Source: Nonomuraea glycinis
GTDB taxonomy: Bacteria > Actinomycetota > Actinomycetes > Streptosporangiales > Streptosporangiaceae
DNA length: 64,000 nucleotides
Direction of reading: 5' to 3'
NCBI RefSeq assembly: GCF_014646515.1
Contig: NZ_BMNK01000012.1
Location: forward strand, 124,001-188,000
Position 1 is the stretch's first letter. Every line of letters begins with the position of its first letter. Under the pieces are notes generated by a model. That model saw only the letters and a program-made list of their open reading frames with translations. It did not search any database and was not told the DNA's origin. Shown here piece after piece: positions 8,247 through 17,729 of the stretch. The position numbers and the translations under genes are program-made.

Positions 8247-8489
8247 ATGTACGTCATCCGCCTCGCTGACGGGACCCTGCGCGTGCCGCAGAGCCTGACC
8301 AGCGAAGACGGGCGCCTGATCGGGAACGCGTACGTCGAGGTCGAGCCGGGCGATCCCGAGTACGATCGGTGGGTGCAGGAGTCGCTGACCGAGGAGGAGG
8401 CGGCCGAGCGCCGTCGCCGTTGGGCGGAGGAGAACGACGAGCTGGAGCGGGAGTTCCTGGCGTTCAAGGCCGACCAGGAGGGGGCGTGA
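8247..8489 (+). CDS. small hypothetical protein coupled to the metalloprotease gene
   Basis: An 80-residue acidic protein starts 10 bases after the protease stop, so the two are probably co-transcribed. The first half looks like beta strands (MYVIRLADGTLRVPQSLTSED, then LIGNAYVEVEPGDPEYDRW). The second half is a long charged helix (EEEAAERRRRWAEENDELERE). No known family was recognised. Its position and size make an accessory or inhibitory partner possible, but this is inference only. Confidence 0.7.
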   Translation: MYVIRLADGTLRVPQSLTSEDGRLIGNAYVEVEPGDPEYDRWVQESLTEEEAAERRRRWAEENDELEREFLAFKADQEGA

Positions 8490-8501
8490 GAGGAATCGGC
8501 C

Positions 8502-8532
8502 AGGCGCCAGCCACGATCGGTGGTTGACGCCT
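8502..8532 (+). terminator. imperfect hairpin downstream of the protease pair
   Basis: AGGCG, CA and CCAC pair with GTGG, TG and CGCCT around a GATCG loop, with two non-Watson-Crick positions. It begins 13 bases after the small gene stop and is followed by TTCCC. Confidence 0.55.
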
Positions 8533-8589
8533 TTCCCGTGCTAGCCGTACGGATGGTGCCGGTTAACACACGGATAGAGGTCCCGTCTC

Positions 8590-8613
8590 GGTGACCCTGC
8601 GTACAGGATCACC
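8590..8613 (-). terminator. hairpin downstream of bldC
   Basis: GGTGACCCTG and CAGGATCACC form a 10-bp stem with one mismatch around CGTA. It lies 16 bases beyond the bldC stop on the minus strand and could end transcription of either convergent gene. Confidence 0.55.
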
Positions 8614-8628
8614 GACTTGGACGGTACG

Positions 8629-8853
8629 TCAAACGCGCGGGGACTCGCCTGTTGGCCTGTCGGCCGTAAGAACATCCTCACCACGGAGGAGGGCGTGCAC
8701 TTCCGATTCACGGAAGCGCCGGTGCCCTCCGGGGGTGCGGATACTGCTGATGCGGCCTGCCGCGGCCCAGCGCGTAACCGTTTTTGGGTCTACCCGGAAG
8801 AGGGCGGCAACCTCTCCAGGGGTCAGCAGACGCTCGCTGCTACTCTCCACCAA
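8629..8853 (-). CDS. bldC: BldC-family developmental regulator
   Basis: This is a 74-residue single-domain DNA-binding protein with a MerR-like winged helix-turn-helix and no effector domain. The core LLTPGEVAALFRVDPKTVTR followed by WAAAGRISSIRTPGGHRR matches Streptomyces BldC closely. BldC binds as head-to-tail multimers and controls the onset of sporulation. The C-terminal tail after the helix is divergent. The gene converges with the protease pair and has a 250-base upstream region shared with the divergent DUF4229 gene. Confidence 0.92.
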   Translation of the reverse strand: MVESSSERLLTPGEVAALFRVDPKTVTRWAAAGRISSIRTPGGHRRFRESEVHALLRGEDVLTADRPTGESPRV

Positions 8854-9106
8854 TCTCTCCCCCTCGCATCCCGCTTCCTGCCAGCGGGCGGACAGGTAAC
8901 TAGTGTGTCGAGCGAAGCCTGATTTATCCGTGGTTTTCTACAAAGATCACGGGTTGTTATCAGCTGACTGCCCGATTGTTATATCATAGAGCCTCTTTGG
9001 GGCTCTCGTGGGTGTTTCTTTACGAAACATCCTTACTGGGAACAGTAGCAGCGCTCGCGCCCGATGCGAAGAGCGACCGGATGCCCTGGGCGAGTAATCT
9101 CGACCT
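8854..9106. other. divergent intergenic region, bldC / DUF4229
   Basis: This 253-base region holds no convincing gene. It is AT-richer than its surroundings, especially 8930-9030. An inverted repeat AGAGCC/GGCTCT with a 7-base spacer lies at 8988-9006, and TATGAT reads toward bldC just inside it (minus strand). TAATCT lies 6 bases before the DUF4229 GTG, as expected for a leaderless transcript. No good -35 element could be assigned, so both promoters are tentative. Confidence 0.45.
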
Positions 9107-9325
9107 GTGCGTCCTGTTCTCGTTTACACCATGTCGCGGATCGGTCTGTTTCTTGTAACCCTGGGGGTGCTGTGGCTGCTCGGGCTTGCTAACCCTCTGT
9201 TGCTGATCATTCTTTCTTTCGTGATCAGCGGAGTCGCGAGCTACGTCCTGCTGTCGAAACAGCGCGATGCCATGAGCGCGCGCATCAGCGACAAGATCGA
9301 CCACCCGAAGCCGCAGGGCGACTAG
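9107..9325 (+). CDS. DUF4229 small membrane protein
   Basis: A 72-residue protein with two membrane segments (IGLFLVTLGVLWLLGL and LLLIILSFVISGVASYVLL) and a basic tail SKQRDAMSARISDKIDHPK. This is the layout of the actinobacterial DUF4229 family, whose function is unknown. The GTG at 9107 is the likely start and may be leaderless. An ATG at 9131 would remove only eight residues. Its stop TAG overlaps the stop of the opposing beta-propeller gene in the four bases CTAG. Confidence 0.8.
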   Translation: MRPVLVYTMSRIGLFLVTLGVLWLLGLANPLLLIILSFVISGVASYVLLSKQRDAMSARISDKIDHPKPQGD

Positions 9326-10527
9326 GGCAGAGGGAACATGCCAATCCGGGCATGGTACTCCCGTCCGAGTCGGGTCGTGTCGCTACCGACAAGTAGTCCG
9401 CCGCTGTGGGCCAGAAAGGCCTTCACGCCGATCCCGCGCTCCCGGCCGGGATTCCAACTCAGCGCCTTTCCCGTGCGCGGATGAATGGCGCCGATGCCCT
9501 CGCGCGGCACCGCACCAGGACCGGCCGAGTCGCGGCCCAGCGGGTTGTTCAGCCAGCGCTGGTGACCGCCTACGTAGACCGCGCTGCCCGTCACCGACAC
9601 CGCGTACAGCGAGTCGCCGCCCGTCCTGTTGACCCAGGTCGGTTTGATGCCCTGGCCACTCGCGTAGGTCTCGAACCTGGCCGCGCTGTCGCACATGCCA
9701 CTGCGCGGCCCGCCGGTGGTGACGACCACGAAATAACGGCCGTCGGGTGAGAAGTCCAGGCCGCGCACGTAGTAGGGAAAGGTGTCCTTGCACTTTTTCG
9801 CGTAGGCGTCGCTGTGCCAGTTCGCGAGCTTGGCCGTACGGCCGGCGATGTCGATCAGCCCGAGTTGCGGCCTGGAGCGCCCGGCGAGGGTGGTGAAACT
9901 GCCGTCGACCAGGAGCCGGTTCGCCGTGGCGGCGAGGGCGTGCACCCGCACCTGCCTGGTCAGCGACCCGCCCGGCGTGATCGTGAAGCCGGGGTCCGGG
10001 GCGCCTGTCGTGGCGTTCAGGCCGGCCAGCGCGACGCGCGGCTCGGTGAAGTCGCCGCCGACGTAGAGGTCGGCGCCGCGCCGGGCCAGTGCGGTGACCG
10101 CGCCACCCGCGATCCGCGGCGCGAACGAGGCCACCGGCTGTCCGGTGGACACGCTGAGGCGCGCCAGTGCGGCACTCCGGTGGCGGTCGATGGAGTAGAA
10201 GTCGCCGCCGACATAGACGGTGCCGGCCTCGCCCGCGGCCAGGCTGTGCACCGGGCCGCGCACGCTGGGGGCGAAGCCGGGCAGCACGCGCCCGGTGGCC
10301 AGGTCGTAGGCGAACAGGTTCTCGCGCGCGTAGGTGGTGGTCCTGGTCGAGTCGGCGACGGCGGTGAACGAGCCACCGACCACGACGGTGCCACCGACCA
10401 GGGCGATGGCGTTCACGATGCCGTCGAGCACGTGAGGGGTGTTGTCGACGGGGTCGGCCGAGACCACGCGGGTGTGCGCGGTGGGGGCCGCAGCGATGAT
10501 CGCCGCAAGGGCGGCTCGGGCAAGCAT
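9322..10527 (-). CDS. secreted beta-propeller protein (delta-60/PQQ-like repeats)
   Basis: A 401-residue protein with a short N-terminal signal (MLARAALAAIIAAAPTAHT), followed by repeated blades of about 40-50 residues. Each carries a pattern like VYVGGDF or VVVGGSF and a following LAALNATTGAP-type loop. This is typical of beta-propellers with delta-60/PQQ-like repeats. It is probably secreted. No catalytic motif was seen and the ligand is unknown. It is divergent from menG, with a strong palindrome between the two starts. The start has no ribosome binding site. Confidence 0.8.
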   Translation of the reverse strand: MLARAALAAIIAAAPTAHTRVVSADPVDNTPHVLDGIVNAIALVGGTVVVGGSFTAVADSTRTTTYARENLFAYDLATGRVLPGFAPSVRGPVHSLAAGEAGTVYVGGDFYSIDRHRSAALARLSVSTGQPVASFAPRIAGGAVTALARRGADLYVGGDFTEPRVALAGLNATTGAPDPGFTITPGGSLTRQVRVHALAATANRLLVDGSFTTLAGRSRPQLGLIDIAGRTAKLANWHSDAYAKKCKDTFPYYVRGLDFSPDGRYFVVVTTGGPRSGMCDSAARFETYASGQGIKPTWVNRTGGDSLYAVSVTGSAVYVGGHQRWLNNPLGRDSAGPGAVPREGIGAIHPRTGKALSWNPGRERGIGVKAFLAHSGGLLVGSDTTRLGREYHARIGMFPLP

Positions 10528-10544
10528 TCGCCAATTTCTAGCAG

Positions 10545-10574
10545 ACGGAAAGTAGCCGTGCTGCTACTTTCCGT
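10545..10574. promoter_or_regulatory. perfect palindrome between the beta-propeller gene and menG
   Basis: ACGGAAAGTAG and CTACTTTCCGT form perfect 11-bp arms around 8 bases (inner C:G also pairs). The site lies 18 bases from the propeller start and 31 bases from the menG start. That position suits a regulator operator for one or both genes; a transcript hairpin is the alternative. CATACT at 10591-10596 could be the menG -10 element. Confidence 0.6.
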
Positions 10575-10604
10575 TGATTGTCGGGATAGCCATACTCTTG
10601 AGGG

Positions 10605-11333
10605 ATGACGCGCGCTCAGTTGGACAAGCAGCCGGACGAGGTCGCCGCGATGTTCGATCGCACGGCCCGGCGTTACGATTTGGTCAATGATGTGATCTCC
10701 CTCGGGCAGGTCCGGCTGTGGCGCAAGGCCGTGGCCGCGGCCGTCGACGCGGGGCCCGGCGAGATCGTGCTCGACCTCGGTGCGGGCACCGGCACCTCCA
10801 CCGACTCCTTCACCGCCTTGGGCGCCCGGGCGATCGCCTCCGACTTCTCGCTCGGCATGCTGCGCACGGGCGTGCGGCGGCACGGCGGCAACGCGCTGAC
10901 GGGCGCGGGCGTGCCGTTCATCGCGGGTGACGCGCTGCGGCTGCCGTTCGCCGACGAGGTCTTCGACGCGGTGACCATCTCGGTGGCGCTGCGCAACGTG
11001 CACGACACCGCGCAGGCGCTGCGCGAGATGCTCAGGGTGACCAGGCCCGGCGGGCGGCTGGTGATCCTGGAGTTCTCGCACGTGACCGTCGACGCCTTCG
11101 ACCTGGTCTACCGCGAATATCTGATGAAGATGCTGCCGAAGGTGGCCGGGATGTTCGGCTCCAACGACGACTCCTATGAATATCTCGCCGAGTCGATCAG
11201 GGACTGGCCGGACCAGGCGACGCTGGCCGGCGTCATCCAGCGGGCCGGCTGGGAGCGGGTCGCCTGGCGCAACCTGACCATGGGGATCGTGGCGATGCAC
11301 CGGGGGTTCAAGCCGCGGCCCTCGAAAGGGTGA
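10605..11333 (+). CDS. menG: demethylmenaquinone methyltransferase
   Basis: This is an SAM-dependent C-methyltransferase of the UbiE/MenG family, 242 residues, that makes menaquinone from demethylmenaquinone. The family signature FDRTARRYDLVNDVISLGQV is at residues 16-35. The SAM-binding motif is VLDLGAGTGTS, followed by the acidic loop ASDFS, and the second family signature is AVTISVALRNVHD. In M. tuberculosis the homologue Rv0558 also lies near the menJ and grcC1 genes. It is a cytoplasmic, membrane-associated enzyme and the first gene of the quinone/complex I block. Confidence 0.95.
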   Translation: MTRAQLDKQPDEVAAMFDRTARRYDLVNDVISLGQVRLWRKAVAAAVDAGPGEIVLDLGAGTGTSTDSFTALGARAIASDFSLGMLRTGVRRHGGNALTGAGVPFIAGDALRLPFADEVFDAVTISVALRNVHDTAQALREMLRVTRPGGRLVILEFSHVTVDAFDLVYREYLMKMLPKVAGMFGSNDDSYEYLAESIRDWPDQATLAGVIQRAGWERVAWRNLTMGIVAMHRGFKPRPSKG

Positions 11334-11415
11334 GGGCCGGCGTGATCTACTAGCGCGTGACGGCCCCCCGGCTGCCACTTTGTGCACGAAAAGGGTTAGA
11401 CTTCGGCCCGAACAG

Positions 11416-11435
11416 TTTGTGAAGGGGTTCACAAA
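11416..11435. promoter_or_regulatory. Rex-type redox repressor operator
   Basis: TTTGTGAAGGGGTTCACAAA is a perfect 8-4-8 inverted repeat. It contains the Rex consensus TTGTGAA-N4-TTCACAA exactly. Rex represses respiratory genes when NADH is low and is released by NADH. The site lies 55 bases before the menJ-like start. A possible -10 (TAGACT, 11397-11402) would put the transcription start just upstream of the operator, a classic repression layout. No good -35 was found. Confidence 0.88.
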
Positions 11436-11490
11436 GGAACGAAGGCGAACCCACCCCGTGCCTTCGAGTGTGTAGGGACAGGACAGTCCA

Positions 11491-12744
11491 GTGACCGTGC
11501 CAGCAGCCATTCAGGCTGACGCCGACGTCATCGTCGTCGGCGCCGGTCCCGCAGGTTCCGCCACGGCTTTCCACCTCGCTCGGTCCGGGCTCGACGTGCT
11601 GCTTCTGGAGAAGACCCGCTTCCCCAGGGAAAAGGTGTGCGGCGACGGCCTGACCCCGCGCGCGGTCAAGCAACTGATGAACATGGGCGTCGACATCGAC
11701 GCGCCCGGCTGGGTCCGCAACAAGGGCCTGCGGGTCGTCGGCGGCGGCCTCCGCTTCGAGCTCGACTGGCCCCAGCTGGAGCGCTTCCCCGACTTCGGGC
11801 TCGTACGCACCCGCAAGGACTTCGACGAGATCGTCGCCGCGACGGCGGTGCGGGCCGGGGCGCGCCTCATGGAGGGCGTCACCGTCACCGGCCCGATCCT
11901 CGACGACCGCAGCGGCCACATCGTGGGCGTGACCACCAAGGACGGCGCCTCCTACCGTGCCCGCCTGGTGGTGGCCGCCGACGGCAACAGCACCCGGCTG
12001 GCCCTCGGCATGGGCCTGCACAAGCGCGAGGACCGCCCGATGGGCGTGGCGGTGCGCACCTACTTCGAGAGCCCGCGGCACGACGACGACTACCTCGAGA
12101 CCTGGCTGGAGCTGTGGGACGAGGAGACGTTGCTGCCCGGCTACGGGTGGGTGTTCGGGGTCGGCGACGGCACCGCCAACGTCGGGCTCGGCCTGCTCAA
12201 CACCAGCTCTTACTTCAAGAACATCGACTACCGCGACCTGCTGATGCGCTGGTGCCGGTCGATGCCCGCCGAGTGGGGTTTCACCGAGGAGAACATGACG
12301 GCGCCCATCCGCGGCGCCGCGCTCCCGATGGCCTTCAACCGGCAGCCGCACTACACCCGCGGCCTTCTGCTCGCCGGCGACTCCGGTGGATCGATCAACC
12401 CCTTCAACGGCGAAGGCATCGCCTACGCTCTGGAGACCGGAGAGATCGCCGCCGAGGTCGTCGCCAAGGCCCTCAAGGGCACCACCCCCGCGCAGCGGGA
12501 GCGGATCCTGCGGACCTACCCGCAGACCCTGAAGGACGCCTACGGCGGCTATTTCACCCTGGGCAGATTGTTCGTGGAGGCAATCGGGAAGCCGGGTGTG
12601 ATGAGCTTCGGCACCAGGCATGGATTGCCCCATCCGAGGCTGATGCGCTTTGCGCTCAAACTCCTTGGTAATCTCACCGACCGGCGAGGCGATGCGTCGG
12701 ACAAGATCATCAACGCACTCTCGAAGGTCGCGCCACGAGCATGA
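11491..12744 (+). CDS. MenJ-like geranylgeranyl reductase family flavoprotein
   Basis: A 417-residue FAD-dependent reductase of the geranylgeranyl reductase family. The FAD Rossmann motif VIVVGAGPAGSATAFHLA is at residues 13-30, the family motif FPREKVCGDGLTPRAV follows, and a second FAD contact is GLLLAGDSGGSINPFNGEGI. Its place between menG and nuoA, with a polyprenyl synthase past the nuo genes, and the M. tuberculosis order Rv0558 - Rv0561c (menJ) - Rv0562 (grcC1), indicate saturation of an isoprene unit in the menaquinone tail. The GTG start at 11491 follows a Rex operator. The 76-base gap to nuoA allows read-through. Confidence 0.88.
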   Translation: MTVPAAIQADADVIVVGAGPAGSATAFHLARSGLDVLLLEKTRFPREKVCGDGLTPRAVKQLMNMGVDIDAPGWVRNKGLRVVGGGLRFELDWPQLERFPDFGLVRTRKDFDEIVAATAVRAGARLMEGVTVTGPILDDRSGHIVGVTTKDGASYRARLVVAADGNSTRLALGMGLHKREDRPMGVAVRTYFESPRHDDDYLETWLELWDEETLLPGYGWVFGVGDGTANVGLGLLNTSSYFKNIDYRDLLMRWCRSMPAEWGFTEENMTAPIRGAALPMAFNRQPHYTRGLLLAGDSGGSINPFNGEGIAYALETGEIAAEVVAKALKGTTPAQRERILRTYPQTLKDAYGGYFTLGRLFVEAIGKPGVMSFGTRHGLPHPRLMRFALKLLGNLTDRRGDASDKIINALSKVAPRA

Positions 12745-12820
12745 ATCCCACACTCACCCGGCAAACACATAGATCAGGCTGCGCGCCCGCGCGCGTGGCG
12801 ACTCCAGAGGAGGTGTAGCG

Positions 12821-13216
12821 ATGGACCTTTACGTGCCCATCCTGGTGCTCGCCGTTCTCGCGGGGGGCTTCGCGATCTTCTCGGTCGCCATCGCTCCCTT
12901 CACCGGTCCCAAGCGCTGGAACCGCGCCAAGCTCGACGCCTACGAATGCGGCATCGAGCCGACGCCCCAGCCTGTCGGTGGCGGACGGTTCCCGCTCAAA
13001 TACATGATCACCGCGATGCTCTTCATCGTGTTCGACATCGAGATCATCTTCCTTTACCCGTGGGCGGTCTCCTTCGCCCCGCTCACCAACGACGCGGGCA
13101 GCGTGATCTCCTCGGGCCTCGGGGTGTTCGCGCTCGTCGAGATGCTGCTGTTCATCGCCACCGTGCTCGCCGCCTACGCCTACGTGTGGCGCCGCAAGGG
13201 TCTGGACTGGGACTGA
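12821..13216 (+). CDS. nuoA: NADH-quinone oxidoreductase subunit A
   Basis: NuoA is a small membrane subunit of complex I at the junction of the peripheral and membrane arms. The 131-residue protein has three membrane segments and the conserved YECGIEP and FIVFDIEIIFLYPWA motifs. The start has GAGGAGGTG upstream. It is the first of fourteen nuo genes in canonical order, and two bases separate it from nuoB. Confidence 0.96.
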   Translation: MDLYVPILVLAVLAGGFAIFSVAIAPFTGPKRWNRAKLDAYECGIEPTPQPVGGGRFPLKYMITAMLFIVFDIEIIFLYPWAVSFAPLTNDAGSVISSGLGVFALVEMLLFIATVLAAYAYVWRRKGLDWD

Positions 13217-13218
13217 AA

Positions 13219-13770
13219 ATGGGACTTGAAGAGAAACTCCCCAGCGGGTTCATCCTCAGCACGGTCGAGCAGGCCGCGGGCTGGGCGCGCAAGAACTCCG
13301 TATGGCCGGCCACGTTCGGGCTCGCCTGTTGCGCCATCGAGTTGATGGCCACCGGTGGCCCGCACTACGACCTGGCGCGCTTCGGCATGGAGCGCGCTTC
13401 GGCGTCTCCTCGCCAGGCCGACCTCATGATCGTCGCCGGCCGCGTGTCGCAGAAGATGGCTCCCGTCCTGCGGCAGATCTACGACCAGATGGCCGAGCCC
13501 AAGTGGGTCATCGCCATGGGCGTGTGCGCCTCCAGCGGCGGCATGTTCAACAACTACGCGATCGTGCAGGGCGTCGACCACATCGTGCCCGTCGACATCT
13601 ACCTGCCCGGCTGCCCGCCGCGGCCGGAGATGCTCATCGACGCGATCGTCAAGCTGCACGACAAGATCCAGAACACGAAGTTCGGCGCGCACCGCGCCAA
13701 GCAGGTCGAGGAGCTCGAACTGCAGGCGCTGCGCACGCTGCCGCTGATCGACCAAGGGGCCGCCAAGTGA
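13219..13770 (+). CDS. nuoB: NADH-quinone oxidoreductase subunit B
   Basis: NuoB carries iron-sulfur cluster N2, the last electron carrier before quinone. Ligand motifs are visible: the paired cysteines in GLACCAIELMATGG, the cysteine in GVCASSGGMFNNYAIVQG and the cysteine in DIYLPGCPPRPE. The 183-residue protein starts at the ATG at 13219. The longer open frame upstream of it is a nuoA shadow. Its stop overlaps the nuoC GTG. Confidence 0.96.
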   Translation: MGLEEKLPSGFILSTVEQAAGWARKNSVWPATFGLACCAIELMATGGPHYDLARFGMERASASPRQADLMIVAGRVSQKMAPVLRQIYDQMAEPKWVIAMGVCASSGGMFNNYAIVQGVDHIVPVDIYLPGCPPRPEMLIDAIVKLHDKIQNTKFGAHRAKQVEELELQALRTLPLIDQGAAK

Positions 13771-14464
13771 CCTCCCCTGACAACCTTCCCGAGGTCCCCG
13801 ACGCGGAGGTGCCCGAGGTCGCGCAGACCCCGGTGACCGAGCCGCCCGTCGTCAGGCGTGGCATGTTCGGGGTCCAGGACAGCGGTGACACCTCTGGCTA
13901 CGGCGGCCTCGTCGTGCGCCGGGCACCGCAGCTGTCCACCCCGCGCCCGTACGGCGGCTACTTCGACGAGATCGTGGACGGCCTCGGCCTCGACGACGCC
14001 ATCGAGCGCGTGGTCGTCGACCGCGGCGAGCTCACCCTGCACGTCAGGCGGGAGCGGCTGGTCGAGGTGTGCCAGAAGCTGCGGGACGACCCGGCGCTGC
14101 GCTTCGAGCTCTCGCTCGGCGTCTCCGGCGTCCACTACCCGCACCTGGCGGGCGAGGAGTTGCACTCGGTCATCCACCTGTGCTCCCTCACCCACAACCG
14201 CCGCGTGCGCGTCGAGACGAGCTGCCCGGACGCCGATCCGCACATCCCGTCCACCGTCGGCGTCTACCCGGCCAACGACTGGCACGAGCGTGAGGCGTAC
14301 GACTTCTTCGGGATCGTCTTCGACGGGCACCCGGGGCTGACGCGGATCATGATGCCGGACGACTGGGACGGCCACCCGCAGCGCAAGGACTACCCGCTGG
14401 GCGGCATCCCGGTCGAGTACCGCGGCGCGACCATCCCCGCTCCGGACCAAAGGAGGTCTTACTC

Positions 14465-14468
<4 letters not shown>
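13767..14468 (+). CDS. nuoC: NADH-quinone oxidoreductase subunit C
   Basis: NuoC is a peripheral-arm subunit that packs against NuoD. The 233-residue product starts at a GTG overlapping the nuoB stop (GTGA). It has an acidic, proline-rich N-terminal extension of about 40 residues, then the conserved core ending in the family signature PANDWHEREAYDFFGIVFDG and HPQRKDYPLGGIPVEYRG. It overlaps nuoD by four bases. Confidence 0.95.
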
Positions 14469-15786
<1,318 letters not shown>

Positions 15787-15790
<4 letters not shown>

Positions 15791-16443
15791 CGTATTCACC
15801 GGAAGTCCGGGAGCGTCTCGAACGCGACGCCAAGGAGATCATCGGCCGTTACCCGAAGACGCGGTCGGCGCTCCTGCCGCTGCTGCACCTGGTGCAGTCC
15901 GAGGACGGTTACGTCTCCGACGACGGACACGAGTTCTGCGCGCAGCTGCTCGGCCTGAGCAAGGCCGAGGTCGTCGGCGTGTCGACCTTCTACACCATGT
16001 ACAAGCGCAGGCCCGCCGGCGAATATCACGTCGGCGTCTGCATCAACGCGCTCTGCGCCGTCATGGGCGGCGACGAGATCTGGGAGCAGCTCTCCGAGCA
16101 CGTCGGGGTCGGCCACGAGGAGACCACCTCCGACGGCAAGGTCTCGCTGGAGCGCCTGGAGTGCAACGCGGCCTGCGACTTCGCCCCGGTCATGATGGTC
16201 AACTGGGAGTTCTTCGACAACCAGACCCCTGACTCGGCCAAGCAGCTCGTCGACGACCTGCGGGACGGCAAGGACGTGCGGCCCACCCGTGGGCCGAAGA
16301 AGCTCTGCTCGTTCAAGGACGCCTCGCGCGTCCTGGCCGGGCTGCCCGACGAGCTGGCGGGCGACGGCCCCTCGGCGGCCGGGCCCTCACTCGAGGGTCT
16401 CAAGGTCGCCAAGGCCCATGGATGGAAGGCCCCCGAGGCATGA
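15787..16443 (+). CDS. nuoE: NADH-quinone oxidoreductase subunit E
   Basis: NuoE is the 24-kDa-type thioredoxin-like subunit with a [2Fe-2S] cluster. The 218-residue protein has the four ligand cysteines in VGVCINALCAVMG and LECNAACDFAPVMMVN. The C-terminal 50 residues (after PTRGPKKLCSF) are a variable, probably flexible tail typical of actinobacterial NuoE. It starts at a GTG overlapping nuoD and its stop overlaps the nuoF ATG. Confidence 0.95.
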
Positions 16444-17729
16444 CGACTACCCTTACCCCGGTCCTGACCGCCAACTGGGACCAGGCCAACTCTTTCACCC
16501 TCGACGGCTACGGGCCGTACGAGGCGGCCAAGAAGGCGCTGGGCATGGACCCCGACGCCGTCATCCAGGCCGTCAAGGACTCGGGCCTGCGCGGCCGTGG
16601 CGGCGCCGGCTTCCCGACGGGCATGAAGTGGGGGTTCATCCCCCAGGGCGACGGCAAGCCGCACTATCTCGTGGTCAACGCCGACGAGTCGGAGCCGGGC
16701 ACCTGCAAGGACATCCCGCTCATGATGGCCAACCCGCACTCGCTGATCGAGGGCGTCATCATCACGGCCTTCGCGATCCGGGCCAACCACGCCTTCATCT
16801 ACGTGCGCGGCGAGGTGGTGCACGTCATCCGGCGGCTGCACGCGGCCGTGCGTGAGGCGTACGCCAAGGGTTATCTGGGCACCGACGTCTTCGGCTCCGG
16901 CTATGACCTGGAGCTCGTCGTGCACAGCGGCGCGGGCGCCTACATCTGTGGCGAGGAGACGGCGCTGCTCGACTCGCTGGAGGGCTTCAGAGGTCAACCG
17001 CGTCTCAAGCCCCCGTTCCCGGCCGTGGCGGGGCTTTACGCCTCACCTACTGTTGTGAACAACGTGGAATCTGTGGCCAGTGTTCCCTCCATCATCGCCA
17101 ACGGGGCCGACTGGTTCGCCGGGATGGGGACGGAGAAGTCCAAGGGCTTCGGCATCTTCTCGCTGAGCGGCCACGTCACCAGGCCCGGCCAGTACGAAGC
17201 GCCGCTCGGGATCACCCTGCGCGAACTGCTCGACATGGCGGGCGGGGTCCGGGCGGGGCACCAGATCAAGTTCTGGACCCCCGGCGGCTCGTCCACGCCG
17301 ATCTTCACCGACGAGCACCTCGACGTGCCGCTCGACTTCGAGGGCGTGGGCGCCAAGGGCTCCATGCTCGGCACCCGGGCGCTGCAGATCTTCGACGAGA
17401 CCACCTGCGTGGTCCGTACGGTGCTGCGCTGGACCGAGTTCTACGCCCACGAGTCGTGCGGCAAGTGCACGCCGTGCCGCGAGGGCACCTACTGGCTCAA
17501 GCAGGTGCTCAAGCGCCTGGAGGCCGGCCAGGGCTCCGAGGAGGACCTGTCCACGATCACCGACATCGCGGACAACATCCTGGGCCGCTCGTTCTGCGCG
17601 CTCGGCGACGGGGCGACCAGCCCCATCCACTCCTCGGTGAAGTACTTCCGCGAGGAATACCTCAAACACTTCGAGATCGGCGGCTGTCCGTTCGACGCGA
17701 AGAAGTCCACTGTGTGGGGTGACCAGTGA
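16440..17729 (+). CDS. nuoF: NADH-quinone oxidoreductase subunit F
   Basis: NuoF binds NADH and FMN and holds a [4Fe-4S] cluster. The 429-residue protein has the NADH/FMN glycine-rich stretch GLRGRGGAGFPTGMKWGF near residue 50, NADESEPGTCKD, the second glycine-rich segment GAGAYICGEETALL, and the cluster ligands SCGKCTPCREGT plus a distal cysteine in GRSFCALGDGA. The ATG at 16440 overlaps the nuoE stop. An in-frame ATG at 16422 lies within nuoE and is less likely. Confidence 0.97.
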   Translation: MTTTLTPVLTANWDQANSFTLDGYGPYEAAKKALGMDPDAVIQAVKDSGLRGRGGAGFPTGMKWGFIPQGDGKPHYLVVNADESEPGTCKDIPLMMANPHSLIEGVIITAFAIRANHAFIYVRGEVVHVIRRLHAAVREAYAKGYLGTDVFGSGYDLELVVHSGAGAYICGEETALLDSLEGFRGQPRLKPPFPAVAGLYASPTVVNNVESVASVPSIIANGADWFAGMGTEKSKGFGIFSLSGHVTRPGQYEAPLGITLRELLDMAGGVRAGHQIKFWTPGGSSTPIFTDEHLDVPLDFEGVGAKGSMLGTRALQIFDETTCVVRTVLRWTEFYAHESCGKCTPCREGTYWLKQVLKRLEAGQGSEEDLSTITDIADNILGRSFCALGDGATSPIHSSVKYFREEYLKHFEIGGCPFDAKKSTVWGDQ

